37,500 nucleotides of DNA from Chrysomallon squamiferum. Taxonomy: Eukaryota > Mollusca > Gastropoda > Neomphalida > Peltospiridae. The notes below the pieces were generated by a model, which was not told the origin of the DNA, made no database searches, and saw only the letters and a list, made by a program, of their open reading frames with translations. The translations under genes were made by a program, and so were the position numbers. Positions 1 to 17,330 of the stretch are shown in pieces. The stretch covers positions 11,965,788-12,003,287 of the forward strand of contig CM022673.1 of NCBI GenBank assembly GCA_012295275.1, read 5' to 3'. How positions within the stretch are numbered: the stretch's first letter is position 1; each line of letters starts with the position of its first letter.

Positions 1-679
1 GGATCTCTTAGAACCGGCTTGCCAGCGAGGTAAGTTGCCAGTAATTTTGAGAGTGTGAGAGTGACGAGCCTGTAACGAAGAAATCACTACGTCGGCAGAT
101 GCCGGTTTGCGTAGACGTAGTGAAAGACACGCCAGCTGGGCAGGTCGTGGTTGATGACGTGGGGAGGATTCAGCATGCAAATTAGGACAAATTTCACATT
201 TGGACGTTGCCGTGTCCAAACTGATACATTTACCAATTTAATGTACAAACGCACACAGACACACACAGAGGCACACATACACACACGCACGCACACAGAC
301 ACATTCATTTACAAATCTACATACAAAAATATTTGTTAATTTACTGCGCAATAAAATAAAAGATAATCGTACCTGCACTAGTGGTATTGTCAGCTGAAAG
401 TAAAACGATGTCACTGTTAGAAATCTTAATACTAATTACATTAACAACGCAAACAAACATAGTCCACGAAAGGATTTTAAACTAAAAGTAAAACTGTAAA
501 TTAACAATTTCCGTAAATGACAATACCTAACTATTGAACAACAGATATATGCTGATGTTTGCCGCTGTCGTACTGTCGGCCGATGCTGGTGTTGTACTGT
601 AGGTCATGGTTTCTGTTGTACTGCATCTATAAAATGAAATATACATTGTATGAATCAAGGTATATATATATATATATAT

Positions 680-1249
680 ACAACGTGTCCCAAAAGTAAC
701 CGATCCGAAAACTTTAATAAAATTAGATATTAAAAACAATTTTTTTTAGGAGAATTAACAAATGCAGCTGCCACTAAATCCTTGTTTTCAGGTGAACGAA
801 CTGTTTTTGGACGACCTTTTTTAGGAGCATTTGACACATTTCCAATTTGGATACAAGATTGAACATTGTCGATTTACTCGGTACAGGTGTTCTAAAGTTT
901 ACTTCCCATCTTTCTTCAACATTCTTGTAGCTAGTCATTGCATAGTAATTCTTAATAACGAAGATACTTTCGTTTAAATGTAAAGTTTTTTGCTGCATTT
1001 TTAAGAGTGAGGGTATCATTTCAAGTCAAACCATGCAGAGTCCAGTAGCGCGCGCTAAAACAGAAGTCTCGATCACGAAGAACACTACGATCAGGTAACA
1101 AAAATCATTCCAAAGACTACTACTGACAGAAGTAAATAAATAGTACAAAAGATAACATAAAATGACATAAAAGATGGAATTAAATTTGTTATTTTTAATA
1201 TCTAATTTTATTTAAGTTTGTGGTTCGGTTACTTTTTGGACACCCTGTA
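680..1249 (-). mobile_element. Internally deleted mariner-like element (copy 1)
   Basis: The ends read CAACGTGTCCCAAAAGTAAC and, inverted, ACAGGGTGTCCAAAAAGTAA, with the inverted similarity extending about 60 bp to AAAATTAGATATTAAAAA. They are flanked by TA-rich DNA compatible with TA target duplication. On the minus strand 1019-774 encodes a helix-turn-helix N-terminus typical of mariner/IS630 transposases, including PSKSTMFNLV; after one frameshift the frame continues with APKKGRPKTVRSPEN. The catalytic core is deleted. It lies in intron 2 of pseudogene E. Confidence 0.8.
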
Positions 1250-1509
1250 TATATATATTGTATAAGTATGATGTGGCCCCAAAAGAGACAAAACATAAAA
1301 GTGTGCACACTGCATGAAATGAACCACAATCAATATACTGAATACTGATGACAATGCTTTCATGAATATATACTTGATTTCCCTTTCTCTAACTTTGGAA
1401 AATTTGCCACATTATTACATACACAGCTACCTTCTCCCGTTAGTATATGTATGTGTGTGTGTATGTGTGTAGTTTAGGATTTTTAATATTCTCTGTCTTA
1501 TGTACGTCT

Positions 1510-1675
1510 GAATAGACTCTGCACACAGACAATATTCGGGAACAATATTCAGGAACTGGCGCTGGAGGACAAAGTTCATTCACGACGTCACGAACCCGCC
1601 AGATGCCGCTGACGAGACTCGAACGTATGGCATTCATTCGTCCGCTATCCGATACCGGACATCAAGATAATGTAT
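1510..1675 (-). repeat. SINE-like or tRNA-like segment in intron 2 (copy E)
   Basis: On the minus strand CGTTCGAGTCTCGTCAGCGG resembles a tRNA-type B box and is preceded by GATAGCGGACGAATGAATGC. The segment recurs at about 13465-13625, 9740-9900 and 22585-22650 between exons 2 and 3. Because it is part of the repeated gene unit, it may simply be duplicated intron. Confidence 0.35.
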
Positions 1676-2221
1676 GTATGTATGTATCTATGTACTTACC
1701 TTTATTTTAATATGTGTGTGTGTGTGTCTGTGTGTATTTTGTGTGTTTTTGTTATTATTATTTTTAAAATTAAATTCTAATTCTACTCAGATGTATACTT
1801 TTATTTTGTTTCTTTGTTTAATTTAGTGGTGTTACTTGAAAACTTACTTGATGATGTAGTTACCAGACTTGTAAACAGAGCTACCGCTGAAAAAATTAAT
1901 TAAACAAACAAACAAATATAATAAAATAAAATAAAATAAAATGAATAAATTCTCATAAAAGTAAATTAAAATATTCAGTGTTGTATAACATTCTCTAAAA
2001 TAACGAATATAAACGTTAATTTTTAAGAAAAGGTAAAAGTATATTTGTTTAAAGAAATCTCAACACATTTTTAAGCCGCATACTATCTTTTTCCGAGAAA
2101 AAAAAATAATAACAAACTTTAATTCTTTGGAAGGACCGAGAAAGACAAAGATACATACAAACACACACACACACAAATGTAAGGAATCAGAAGATGGGAG
2201 ATAGGTTATACATATATATAT

Positions 2222-2362
<141 letters not shown>

Positions 2363-2440
2363 ATGTAACTATCCATAAAATATATTTACATAAATTAACT
2401 CATCGCAGATGGGCGATACAATGAAAGATGTTTTGTTAAC

Positions 2441-2580
2441 TTTTTATTTTTTTTCCTTGGCATTTTCTTGTTGATTTTGTTGTTTTTTTGGAGGGATGGT
2501 TCCCATAAACACGTTTGACTTTAATCTTTAATCTAAGAATGACGTAGTGGGTGCTGATAGGTACGATTATATAAAGACCA
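2441..2580 (-). promoter_or_regulatory. Relic promoter of pseudogene E
   Basis: TTATATAA at 2567-2574 and the AACCTGGTC block are intact, so transcription might still start here. The GATACAAGAC leader motif is absent and there is no ATG at the exon 1 position. Confidence 0.4.
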
Positions 2581-4304
2581 GGTTACTAGGTTACTTCTGT
2601 GTTTATATGTATTTTATGTTCTTTCCATGTTAAGCTGTGGTACGCAGGCTCAGTCCTCTGTAATGGAAGCAACAGTAATACATGAACTCAGTGACTCGTA
2701 CTTTATTAAAATAAATCTTTTAGTAACTAAGCCAGATTTTATTTCTTTTCTCGTGTTTTATTATAGTTCAAAATATGTGTTTATTTACTTATAATATTAG
2801 AAACCTATAAGTATTTTCCACACTCTTAAAAAATGATTGTTTCAGTTATATCGTGCACATTTTGTCACAGTGGGAGACATTTATACTAAAAATTCGTGTT
2901 ATCTGTTTTGTTGTTTTGATTAACATGCATTTATTAAAACTAATCCTCTGTCAGCTGAACCCTCTTATTCTTCTTTTTTTCTTTATTATAATAGACTGAA
3001 TTTTGATACAACAGTCCTGATATCTTTTTAATATCAAATCATGCTGGAAAGGCGAGCCTCAGTAATCTTTACACTGCTTTCTGACCTTTTAGTCAAAATT
3101 ATAATTACAGAGTTATAAACACGATTCTCTATTCGTTCGATCATCAAGATTTACCGAACAAAGGTGATGTTTTCAGTGGACATGAAATATTGTTTTGTTC
3201 TAAGTCATGTAAATTCTTGCAGTGTAATTTTTATGATGCAATAATGTGAATATAACTATCAACTTAATATTATTTTAACTTTAATTTTTATTATTATTAT
3301 TACATATATATATATATATATATATATTGTTGCTGTTGTTGTTGTTCATGCTACCTTGCTGTACATACACGTATAGAAATATAAACAGTAATTGTCCCGT
3401 TTCCATTTTTGCTACAGTCGAAACAAATGACAATGAAAATGTCCTCTAGTTGTTATTTCCTCTTCTGCCGTTCCAACTGGAACTCGATGACTTACGACTG
3501 ACGTACACTTTACGCTGTAATGTATAAAAAGATTAAGAATATCAAACAGAAATAATCAAAAAGAACAAAACGGAAGAAATATCTCTTATTTGTTTCTCTC
3601 ATAAATATTATTTACAGTCTACCAAATCTACAGTCATAAAAAATCCTAGAAATTCAGGATTACAGAACATGTTTGATTCTTTAAAAGTAGGTTAAACAAC
3701 CACTAGACACTTTTAACAGAAATTCGTAGTATAGATTACAGATATTAGATTTTTGTTTACATAATATTTCATGCTCAGTATTATATCAAGTAACGCGTTG
3801 GCATAAAGGTTTGTTTACTCTGTATTTTTCTCAGATTGCTTTACATTTTTATGATTAGGTTGTTGCTGTAATTTAGAAAGATCTTCTTTACTTTGTGCGT
3901 TTTTTTGTTTTGTTTTTTTGTTGTTGTATTTTTTGTTTTTGTTGTTGTGGTTGTTGCTTTTTCAATACACTGCAATCTTTAGTATAAATATTACGTAGAA
4001 CTAGTTGTAGAAGATCTGTTCTGAGAAAAATGAACTTCACTAGTAGATTAATAAAGTTAATAATATAAATAACCTAACCAATCAAAGGACTGCTAAACTC
4101 AGAAACATCGTTTTTCTGCGACGTTCCACTCCTACTCGTCATCGGGTCTACTCCTACGAGAGACGACGGACACGTCATGAATTTATCACAGTTAAAAGTA
4201 CAATGACACAGTTAATCACGATTATTAATAACAAAATCAGCACTCGTGAGTTTTTATGGACGGAATGGGGTTTTTTTGCTGGTTTGTTGGTTGTTTTTTT
4301 TTTT

Positions 4305-4372
4305 TCAGTGTATTGTCAAATACGTGAAACCAGTAAGTATCGCTGTGGTAGTCGACAAAAACATTTCGTTTC
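4305..4372 (-). pseudogene. Orphan terminal exon 5 of the family
   Basis: This 68-nt segment has an intact acceptor (ATATTCAG) and encodes the same [25 protein letters not shown] sequence as gene B exon 5. About 450 bp of 3' UTR-like sequence follows at 3860-4304, matching the region below exon 5 in genes B and D. It then joins abruptly, near 3855, to the upstream flank of copy E, so the conserved AATAAA end is missing. No exon 4 was found between here and gene D, so it is either a leftover of a deleted copy or, less likely, an alternative last exon of gene D. Confidence 0.65.
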
Positions 4373-4827
4373 CTGAATATAAAAAATGACGCAATAAAAC
4401 GATCTACGTGAATGTAATAAAAGACGCCGTGATGAACTATGTCAGTATTTATTGTCACACATTGCGTGCAAAGTGGTTGGATCTAATACCTCGAGCTCGC
4501 GTTGGGCTAAATCTCGCTCCACACCTTTTTTTTTTCATCTTTTTTTTTTTTCTAGTAAATCAAAGACGGTGTTTTCTGCATCAGTAATTCTCAAACCTCT
4601 TCAACAAACTGAACTCTTGTCCTGACTCGCTGTAGTAGTAGATCGTATTTATTTTCATCACAGATATAAATCAGCTAACAAGTCAAGAAAGAAAAGACTG
4701 CCTCATGTTTAAACTGGTACACTCTCGACACCAGATCGTGTAGGAATCTGAATATCGAAGACGTTGTCTTTAACAGTTGAACAATTTTACACAAGGAGAA
4801 GGTATTTTATGATCAAAAGAAGAAAAA

Positions 4828-4829
<2 letters not shown>

Positions 4830-4873
<44 letters not shown>

Positions 4874-5076
4874 TAATAATAATAATAAAAAATAAATAAT
4901 AATAATAATTATAATAATAATAATAAAAATAATCTGGTACGTCTAAACAAATAAGTACTACGATGAGTAAATTTATAATACCTCAATTATAATATCTCTA
5001 TTATTGATAGTTTAGAAATAAGCATATACGTGCAAACTTACACACATGCATGCATACATACATAAATACATACATG

Positions 5077-5116
<40 letters not shown>

Positions 5117-5215
5117 TATATATATACACATACATACACTCACCCATATATATATACACATATACATTATTAGTAGTATTAGTAGTAGTAGTAGTAGTAG
5201 TAGTATTTATTCTTT
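4830..5215. repeat. AAT, CA/TA and AGT microsatellites
   Basis: (AAT)n at about 4832-4930, CA and TATA runs at about 5083-5165, and (AGT)n at about 5170-5205. The region 4400-6170 otherwise shows nothing gene-like. Confidence 0.85.
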
Positions 5216-6171
5216 TATTTATTATAATTTTTTATTATTTTTTGCTTTATTATATAAATAATAAAAAGTACTAAACTAATCAAATATTGTGTGCGATCGG
5301 CGATTTTTCACGGTTTACATTTTCTGTCGTGTGACTAATGCTTCAGAATAATGAACGCCGTCTTGCGATTATTAGCTTATGTTCCGTGTTTCTGCTTTTC
5401 AAATAAGGTCGGGAATTAGATGCACTGTTATTTACAATCTCCAGTACAATGACATATTTTATTACACACCCAAAACAAAACAAAAACCTCCCACGCTCTT
5501 ACAACTGAAGATTTAAAACTGATTTATTCTACTGGGTCACATCCGGGATTAAAAGCCTGCAACATACTAAGTAAAAATTCAGGACCATCAAGATGGCAGC
5601 CATGATATTTCTGCATTAATAATCAATATATAACCGAAGGATAAATTGCAAAAGTCACTCCCCAAAAATATATACATTCTAGGGGTAACATAGGAAAATA
5701 CACAGATATGAGATAGGTTACTCTCATTCCTAGTAACTGTTTGATGCAAAACCAGTTGTTTTGGCGGCTGGTGGTCCGTTGGTTAATGCAATAATTATTT
5801 ACGTGTGTTAATGTAAACTATAGATTATGTACTTTACCTATTCATTTTAATGATACAACGGTTTGGTTGTACATTCATAAAATATTTCTTAAATTGATCC
5901 CAAATTAGGCATCCTACCACCAAATCTTCTTAATTACTTTTTAGATGCGTCACTTTCTTTACTAATATATTTATTATTAATTTAGCCAAATATTTTTATT
6001 AATTCTAACAATTTATATAATGATGATACTAGTTTGCAGCAACTGATTTTTATACGTATTCACATAGTTAGAAAAGCATTTAGAGGGAAGAGCCACTGTT
6101 TGGAACGGAAATAATAGGTAAGCTCCAGTGTCTCTGCAGAACGGCGTTTGAAGAAATTAATTATGCATTCA

Positions 6172-6401
<230 letters not shown>

Positions 6402-6574
6402 ATTTATCTCTCTCAATCAAACTATTGTACTTACTCTGTTTCAGATTCACTCATCCATTCTCTCTCCCTTTCTCTCACTCAATAGGTTACAGCTTTCGTT
6501 CTGAAATACAAACATCTGCTTAACAAAAACAGAGCAAGGATTTAAAAGGTGTTTTTTAAATGAAATAATAAAAA

Positions 6575-6610
6575 AGAATTTGTCTGAATGTATCTTTATT
6601 TCAGAACAAA
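6575..6610 (-). terminator. Likely poly(A) signal of gene D
   Basis: AATAAA on the minus strand at 6600-6595 sits in a block (CTGATGAAGACG, then TTCTGAAATAAAGATAC) conserved below genes A and B at the same relative place. It gives a 3' UTR of about 560-580 nt. Confidence 0.5.
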
Positions 6611-6747
6611 CGTCTTCATCAGATACATGCAGGTTTTTTCACACAAATGAAAGAACATCAAGAAACAAAATTAAATAATTATCATTTAGTCGTTGACAGT
6701 TTACTAGAAAATCCAAAAGGGGTTATAAGAACTTTCGTTAGTTTATT

Positions 6748-6778
<31 letters not shown>

Positions 6779-7158
6779 TTTGTTATTACGTTGTTGCTGT
6801 AATTTGGAAAGATCTTCCTTCCTTTGTTTGTGTTTTTATTTTTGAACACACTACAATCTTGAGTATAAATATCATGTAGAACTAGATGTAAAAGATCTGT
6901 TCTGAAAAAAAAAAAACTTCATTAGTAGGTTAATAAAGTTAAGGACTGCTAAACTCAGAAACATCGTTTTTCTGCGACGTTCTACTCTTACTCATCCTGG
7001 GGTCTACTCCTACGAGAGACGACGGAATCGTCATGACTTTATCACAGTTAAAAGTACAATCACACAGTTAATCACGATTATTAATAACAAAATCAGCACT
7101 CATGAGTCTTTATGGACGGAATGGGTTTTTTTGCTGGTTTGTTGTTGTTTTATTTTTT

Positions 7159-10797
<3,639 letters not shown>

Positions 10798-10915
10798 TTT
10801 ATGTTATTACCTGATATATGTTTTTCCCCTTGAACACGTGGGACTTTAGTCTTGTATCACGTATCTCTCAGCAAGATGTGGTGAGTGGTGATAGGCACGA
10901 TTATATAAAGACCAG
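10798..10915 (-). promoter_or_regulatory. Core promoter and 5' UTR of gene D
   Basis: TTATATAA at 10901-10908 lies 111 bp upstream of the ATG. The leader holds GATACAAGACTAAAGTCCC followed by an ACGTG element (CACGTG), as in gene B. Position and context equal those of the other intact copies. Confidence 0.6.
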
Positions 10916-11398
10916 GTTACTAGGATACTTGTGTGTTTATACGTATGTTAAATAAATAGGATGATCAAATGAACAGAGAATTATATATTTGACTGACAGG
11001 TTAAAAAACAATGTGAAGACTTTTGAGGTCCGACCTTCCAGCATGATTTGGTATTAAGAAGGTATCATAATTCACTGTCTATTACGAGAAAGACAAAAGA
11101 GTAAAAGGGATCACGTGACAAAGGGTAATTTTGAAATAATGCCTCTAAAACTAAGCAACAAAACAGCAAACAGAAAACACTGGAAGATGATCATGCAGTC
11201 AGAAAACGTGATAAGACCTTTTCAAAAATAACTTTAGAAACATTAGCCAGAAATCATGATTTACAGAACAAAGGTGATGTTGTTAGTGGACATATAAAAT
11301 TTCTTCTTCTAAGTCATGTTCTAAGAAAATTCTAGTAGTTGTAATTTTTATGATGCAGTAATGTGAATATAACTATGAACTTATTATTATTTAATTTG

Positions 11399-11430
<32 letters not shown>

Positions 11431-12636
11431 CGTTATTGTTATTTACTTATTTATTTATTTATTTACTATTTTTATTGACTTTTTATTGATTGCACACACA
11501 CACACACACACATATATATACACATTTATGAATATAAAGAGTAATTGTGCCGTTTCGTTTTTGCTACTAGTTAAAACACAATTTGCTTCCCGGGCACTGA
11601 CACTATACATATACATATGTATTTAAAAATTATAAAATAATTATAAGAGAATTATCAAATTCGTTTTCGAAACACTCGAAATGAAAATGTCCTAACGATA
11701 TTTCTTTCTCTCATAAATATTATTAACAGTCCATCAAACCATCTCATAAAATATCCTAGAAATTCAGGATTAGAGAACACGTTTGATTCTTTAAAAGTAG
11801 GTTAAACAACCACCAGACACTTTTGACAGAAATTCGCAATATAGATTACAGATTAAACAACCACTATTTAAAGGTTTGTTTACTCTGTATTTTTCACTAT
11901 TTTTTATATGTTTTTATGATACGAGGTTCTGCGACTTTCTGACATTACGAGGGATCTCTTAGAACCGGCTTGCCAGCGAGGTAAGTTGCCAGTAATTTTG
12001 AGAGTGTGAGAGTGACGAGCCTGTAACGAAGAAATCACTACGTCGGCAGATGCCGGTTTGCGTAGACGTAGTGAAAGACACGCCAGCTGGGCAGGTCGTG
12101 GTTGATGACGTGGGGAGGATTCAGCATGCAAATTAGGACAAATTTCACATTTGGACGTTGCCGTGTCCAAACTGATACATTTACCAATTTAATGTACAAA
12201 CGCACACAGACACACACAGAGGCACACATACACACACGCACGCACACAGACACACATTCATTTACAAATCTACATACAAAAATATTTGTTAATTTACTGC
12301 GCAATAAAATAAAAGATAATCGTACCTGCACTAGTGGTATTGTCAGCTGAAAGTAAAACGATGTCACTGTTAGAAATCTTAATACTAATTACATTAACAA
12401 CGCAAACAAACATAGTCCACGAAAGGATTTTAAGCTAAAAGTAAAACTGTAAATTAACAATTTCCGTAAATGACAATACCTAACTATTGAACAACAGATA
12501 TGTGCTGATGTTTGCCGCTGTCGTACTGTCGGCCGATGCTGGTGTTGTACTGTAGGTCATGGTTTCTGTTGTACTGCATCTATAAAATGAAATATACATT
12601 GTATGAATCAAGGTATATATATATATATATATATAT

Positions 12637-13206
12637 ACAACGTGTCCCAAAAGTAACCGATCCGAAAACTTTAATAAAATTAGATATTAAAAACAATTTT
12701 TTTTAGGAGAATTAACAAATGCAGCTGCCACTAAATCCTTGTTTTCAGGTGAACGAACTGTTTTTGGACGACCTTTTTTAGGAGCATTTGACACATTTCC
12801 AATTTGGATACAAGATTGAACATTGTCGATTTACTCGGTACAGGTGTTCTAAAGTTTACTTCCCATCTTTCTTCAACATTCTTGTAGCTAGTCATTGCAT
12901 AGTAATTCTTAATAACGAAGATACTTTCGTTTAAATGTAAAGTTTTTTGCTGCATTTTTAAGAGTGAGGGTATCATTTCAAGTCAAACCATGCAGAGTCC
13001 AGTAGCGCGCGCTAAAACAGAAGTCTCGATCACGAAGAACACTACGATCAGGTAACAAAAATCATTCCAAAGACTACTACTGACAGAAGTAAATAAATAG
13101 TACAAAAGATAACATAAAATGACATAAAAGATGGAATTAAATTTGTTATTTTTAATATCTAATTTTATTTAAGTTTGTGGTTCGGTTACTTTTTGGACAC
13201 CCTGTA
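12637..13206 (-). mobile_element. Internally deleted mariner-like element (copy 2)
   Basis: Same element, breaks and position as the one at 680-1249, carried along by the segmental duplication rather than inserted independently. The minus-strand transposase fragment spans 12976-12731. Confidence 0.8.
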
Positions 13207-14178
13207 TATATATATTGTATAAGTATGATGTGGCCCCAAAAGAGACAAAACATAAAAGTGTGCACACTGCATGAAATGAACCACAATCAATATACTGAAT
13301 ACTGAAGACAATGCTTTCATGAATATATACTTGATTTCCCTTTCTCTAACTTTGGAAAATTTGCCACATTATTACATACACAGCTACCTTCTCCCGTTAG
13401 TATATGTATGTGTGTGTGTATGTGTGTAGTTTAGGATTTTTAATATTCTCTGTCTTATGTACGTCTGAATATACTCTGCACACAGACAATATTCGGGAAC
13501 AATATTCAGGAACTGGCGCTGGAGGACAAAGTTCATTCACGACGTCACGAACCCGCCAGATGCCGCTGACGAGACTCGAACGTATGGCATTCATTCGTCC
13601 GCTATCCGATACCGGACATCAAGATAATGTATGTATGTATGTATCTATGTACTTACCTTTATTTTAATATGTGTGTGTGTGTGTCTGTGTGTATTTTGTG
13701 TGTTTTGTTATTATTATTTTTAAAATTAAATTCTAATTCTACTCAGATGTATACTTTTATTTTGTTTCTTTGTTTAATTTAGTGGTGTTACTTGAAAACT
13801 TACTTGATGATGTAGTTACCAGACTTGTAAACAGAGCTACCGCTGAAAAAATTAATTAAACAAACAAACAAATATAATAAAATAAAATAAAATAAAATGA
13901 ATAAATTCTCATAAAAGTAAATTAAAATATTCAGTGTTGTATAACATTCTCTAAAATAACGAATATAAACGTTAATTTTTAAGAAAAGGTAAAAGTATAT
14001 TTGTTTAAAGAAATCTCAACACATTTTTGAGCCGCATACTATCTTTTTCCGAGAAAAAAAAATAATAACAAACTTTAATTCTTTGGAAGGACCGAGAAAG
14101 ACAAAGATACATACAAACACACACACACAAATGTAAGGAATCAGAAGATGGGAGATAGGTTATACATATATATATATA

Positions 14179-14411
<233 letters not shown>

Positions 14412-14489
14412 ATGTAACTATCCATAAAATATATTTACATAAATTAACTCATCGCAGATGGGCGATACAATGAAAGATGTTTTGTTAAC

Positions 14490-14620
14490 TTTTTATTTTT
14501 TTCCTTGGCATTTTCTTGTTGATTTTGTTGTTTTTTTGGAGGGATGGTCCCCATAAACACGTTTGACTTTAATCTAAGAATGATGTGGTGAGTGGTGATC
14601 GGTACGATTATATAACGACC
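14490..14620 (-). promoter_or_regulatory. Relic promoter of pseudogene C
   Basis: TTATATAA persists at 14608-14615, with a one-base change just upstream relative to the other copies (CGTTATATAA rather than CTTTATATAA). The GATACAAGAC leader motif of the intact copies is missing. Confidence 0.4.
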
Positions 14621-15960
14621 AGGTTACTAGGTGACTTCTGTGATTATATGTATTTTATGTTCTTTCCATGTTAAGCTATGGTACGCAAGCTCAGTCCTCT
14701 GTAAGTGAAGCAATAGTAATACATGATCTCAGTGACTTGTACTTTATTAAAATAAATCTTTTTAGTAACTAAGCCAGATTTTATTTCTTTTCTCGTGTTT
14801 TATTATAGTTCAAAACACGTGTTTATTTACTTATAATATTAGAAACCTATAAGTATTTTCCACATTCTTAAAACATGGTTGTTTCAGTTAAATCGTGCTT
14901 ATTTTGTCACAGTGGGAGACATTAATACTAAAATTTCGTGTTATCTGTTTTGTTGTTTTGATTTACATGCATTTATTAAAACTAATCCTCTCTCAGCTGA
15001 ACCCTGTTATTCTTCTTTCTTCTTTATCATAATAGACTGAATTTTGATACAACAGTCCTGATATCTTTTTAATATCAAATCATGCTGGAAAGGCGAGCCT
15101 CGGTAATCTTTACACTGCTTTCTGACCTTTTAGTCAACTTAATCAACTTAATATTATTTTAATTTTAATTTTTATTATTATTATTACATATATATATATA
15201 CTGTTGCTGTTGTTGTTGTTCATGCTGTTTATTTATTAACTCCTGGAAGGAGTTTATAAATACACACGCACGCACAGATACACACATACACACACATACA
15301 CGTATAGAAATATAAACAGTAATTGTCCCGTTTCCATTTTTCCTACAGTCGAAACAAATGAAAATGAAAATGTCCTCTAGTTGTTTTTTCCTCTTTTCCC
15401 GTTCCAACTGGAACTCGATAATTAACGACTGACGTACACTTTACACTGTAATATATAAAAAGATTAAGAATGTCAAATAGAAATAATCAAAATGAACAAA
15501 ACTGAAGAAATATCTCTTATTTGTTTCTCTCATAAATATTATTTACAGTCTACCAAACCGTGTCATAAAAAATCCTTGACTTTCAGTATAACAGAACGTG
15601 TTTGATTCTTTAAAAATAGGTTAAACACCCACCAGACACTTTTAACAGAAATTCGTAATATAGATTACAGATATTAGATTTTTGTTTACATAATATTTCA
15701 TACTCAATATTATATCAAGTAACGCGTTGGCATAAAGGTTTGTTTACTCTCTATTTTTCTCAGATTGCTTTACATTTTTCATGATTCCCTTTCTTGAGTT
15801 TTTAATCATTTTGGTGGTTTTTTCAATAAGGTAAAACAATAATAAAAAAATTCAAGTTTTTCATTCTATTTTGAAAATCATTTGATAATATTTCAGTCTT
15901 CAGCTATGAAATATAAATTAATGTATATATAGATATATACATACATATATAAATACGTAC

Positions 15961-15992
<32 letters not shown>

Positions 15993-16138
15993 GCAGACAC
16001 ACATATACATATATACATACACGCATATATACATATATGGACATAAACATATACATGCGCATACTCTCACGCATGGGCAGAATAAAATAAGCGACATTAA
16101 GTCATACTGTTTTGTCCTGCGAGTTAGATACAAAAGAA

Positions 16139-16690
16139 CCACTAGCGTCCGTTAAAAGCATTCGCTTTATTATATAAATATTTCTACTGTTAGGAAAAAC
16201 ACAACACGAACTAAACATCCGAGCAAACGTGATCTGAATGAGAAGAAATAATTATGTGTTAGATTAAAAAGTAGTTAAACAGAAGACGCTTCATCTAAAC
16301 AAACAAACAAACAAACAAACAAAAAAAGACGTACAGAAATCTTTTAAAAATATTTTTTTATTTCAAACAAAGTAGTCGTTTCCAGATATTCCCACGTTTT
16401 GTGAAATACAATACCATGCGAGCCAAAAACAACACGTTTCTGTACGATTCGGAATTAAAGTCACGTGCATAAATTGCAAATGGCCGCTGGTCGTCTTTAC
16501 TGAAGGAAATATATACAGACAGCTACTTACAAATGTCATCAATGAATAACCAGCCATTTGTTTAACACACTCACCGAGGAGAGATGGTCGATGTATACCT
16601 GATAAATACGTTTAGTCTTGTATCAGATATTCCGTGTTGCTTTGCCAAACTGAAAGATTAGAGCCATTCAGATAATATAACATTCTGGTC

Positions 16691-16693
<3 letters not shown>
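16139..16693 (-). repeat. Arm 1 of a 550-bp inverted repeat flanking gene B
   Basis: The reverse complement of this block matches 24718-25278. It contains a 64-codon open frame (16557-16363, MAGYSLMTFVSSCLYIF onward). The six residue changes between the two copies against one obvious silent change argue against protein-level constraint. It also holds GATACAAGACTAAACGTATT, resembling the leader of gene A. The right end runs into an ATT repeat. Confidence 0.75.
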
Positions 16694-16695
<2 letters not shown>

Positions 16696-16734
<39 letters not shown>

Positions 16735-16820
16735 TTTTTTTTTTTTATTATTACTGTTACTATTATTGTTATTATTATTATTATTACTATTATTATAATT
16801 GTTACTATTATTATTATTAG
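16696..16820. repeat. ATT trinucleotide repeat
   Basis: (ATT)n with a T run, abutting arm 1 of the inverted repeat. The stretch 16840-17200 beyond it has no recognisable gene. Confidence 0.9.
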
Positions 16821-17204
16821 CTTAATATGAGCGTTATATTATCTCAATACTGTTTTCTGTTTAAATAAATAAATCAATAACAAGAACAGACTGAACAAAA
16901 CTGCGCTGATATATTTCTGACACAATGTCTAAAAACTTGAATAAAGTCTAGCATCAGGTTTACAACACTTTCGATGGAAAAGGAAAAATAAAATAAAAAT
17001 ATGTATGCTAATATAAAATTAAAAGCTTTGTATATTTCAAACACTGACTTTTAAAAGCAAACAGTGAATTTAATTTTGTTGAATCACTGGGTGCCGCAAA
17101 CACATTGAGTAAATACAAGCAAGACATTAATAGTCGCACTAAGAAAGACATACGTACAGAGAACAGTTAAGCGAGTGAGAGAACAAGTAAAATGGTCAGA
17201 TGAA

Positions 17205-17261
17205 TAAATAAATAGATAGATAGAGAGATATATAGATAGAGAGATAGAGAGATAGTTAGAA

Positions 17262-17330
<69 letters not shown>

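Noticed and set aside
1510-1675. tRNA gene
   Set aside because: Only a B-box-like stretch is visible; no cloverleaf with acceptor stem and anticodon arm could be drawn.
11904-12170. 88-codon minus-strand frame at the left edge of the right duplication copy
   Set aside because: It crosses the duplication junction at 11951 and lacks splice or start context; the frame is fortuitous in a less AT-rich segment.
16363-16557. 64-codon frame repeated at 24950-25144 as a conserved small protein
   Set aside because: Nearly all differences between the two copies change amino acids, so there is no sign of constraint as one continuous protein. Only the possible first exon is kept as a finding.
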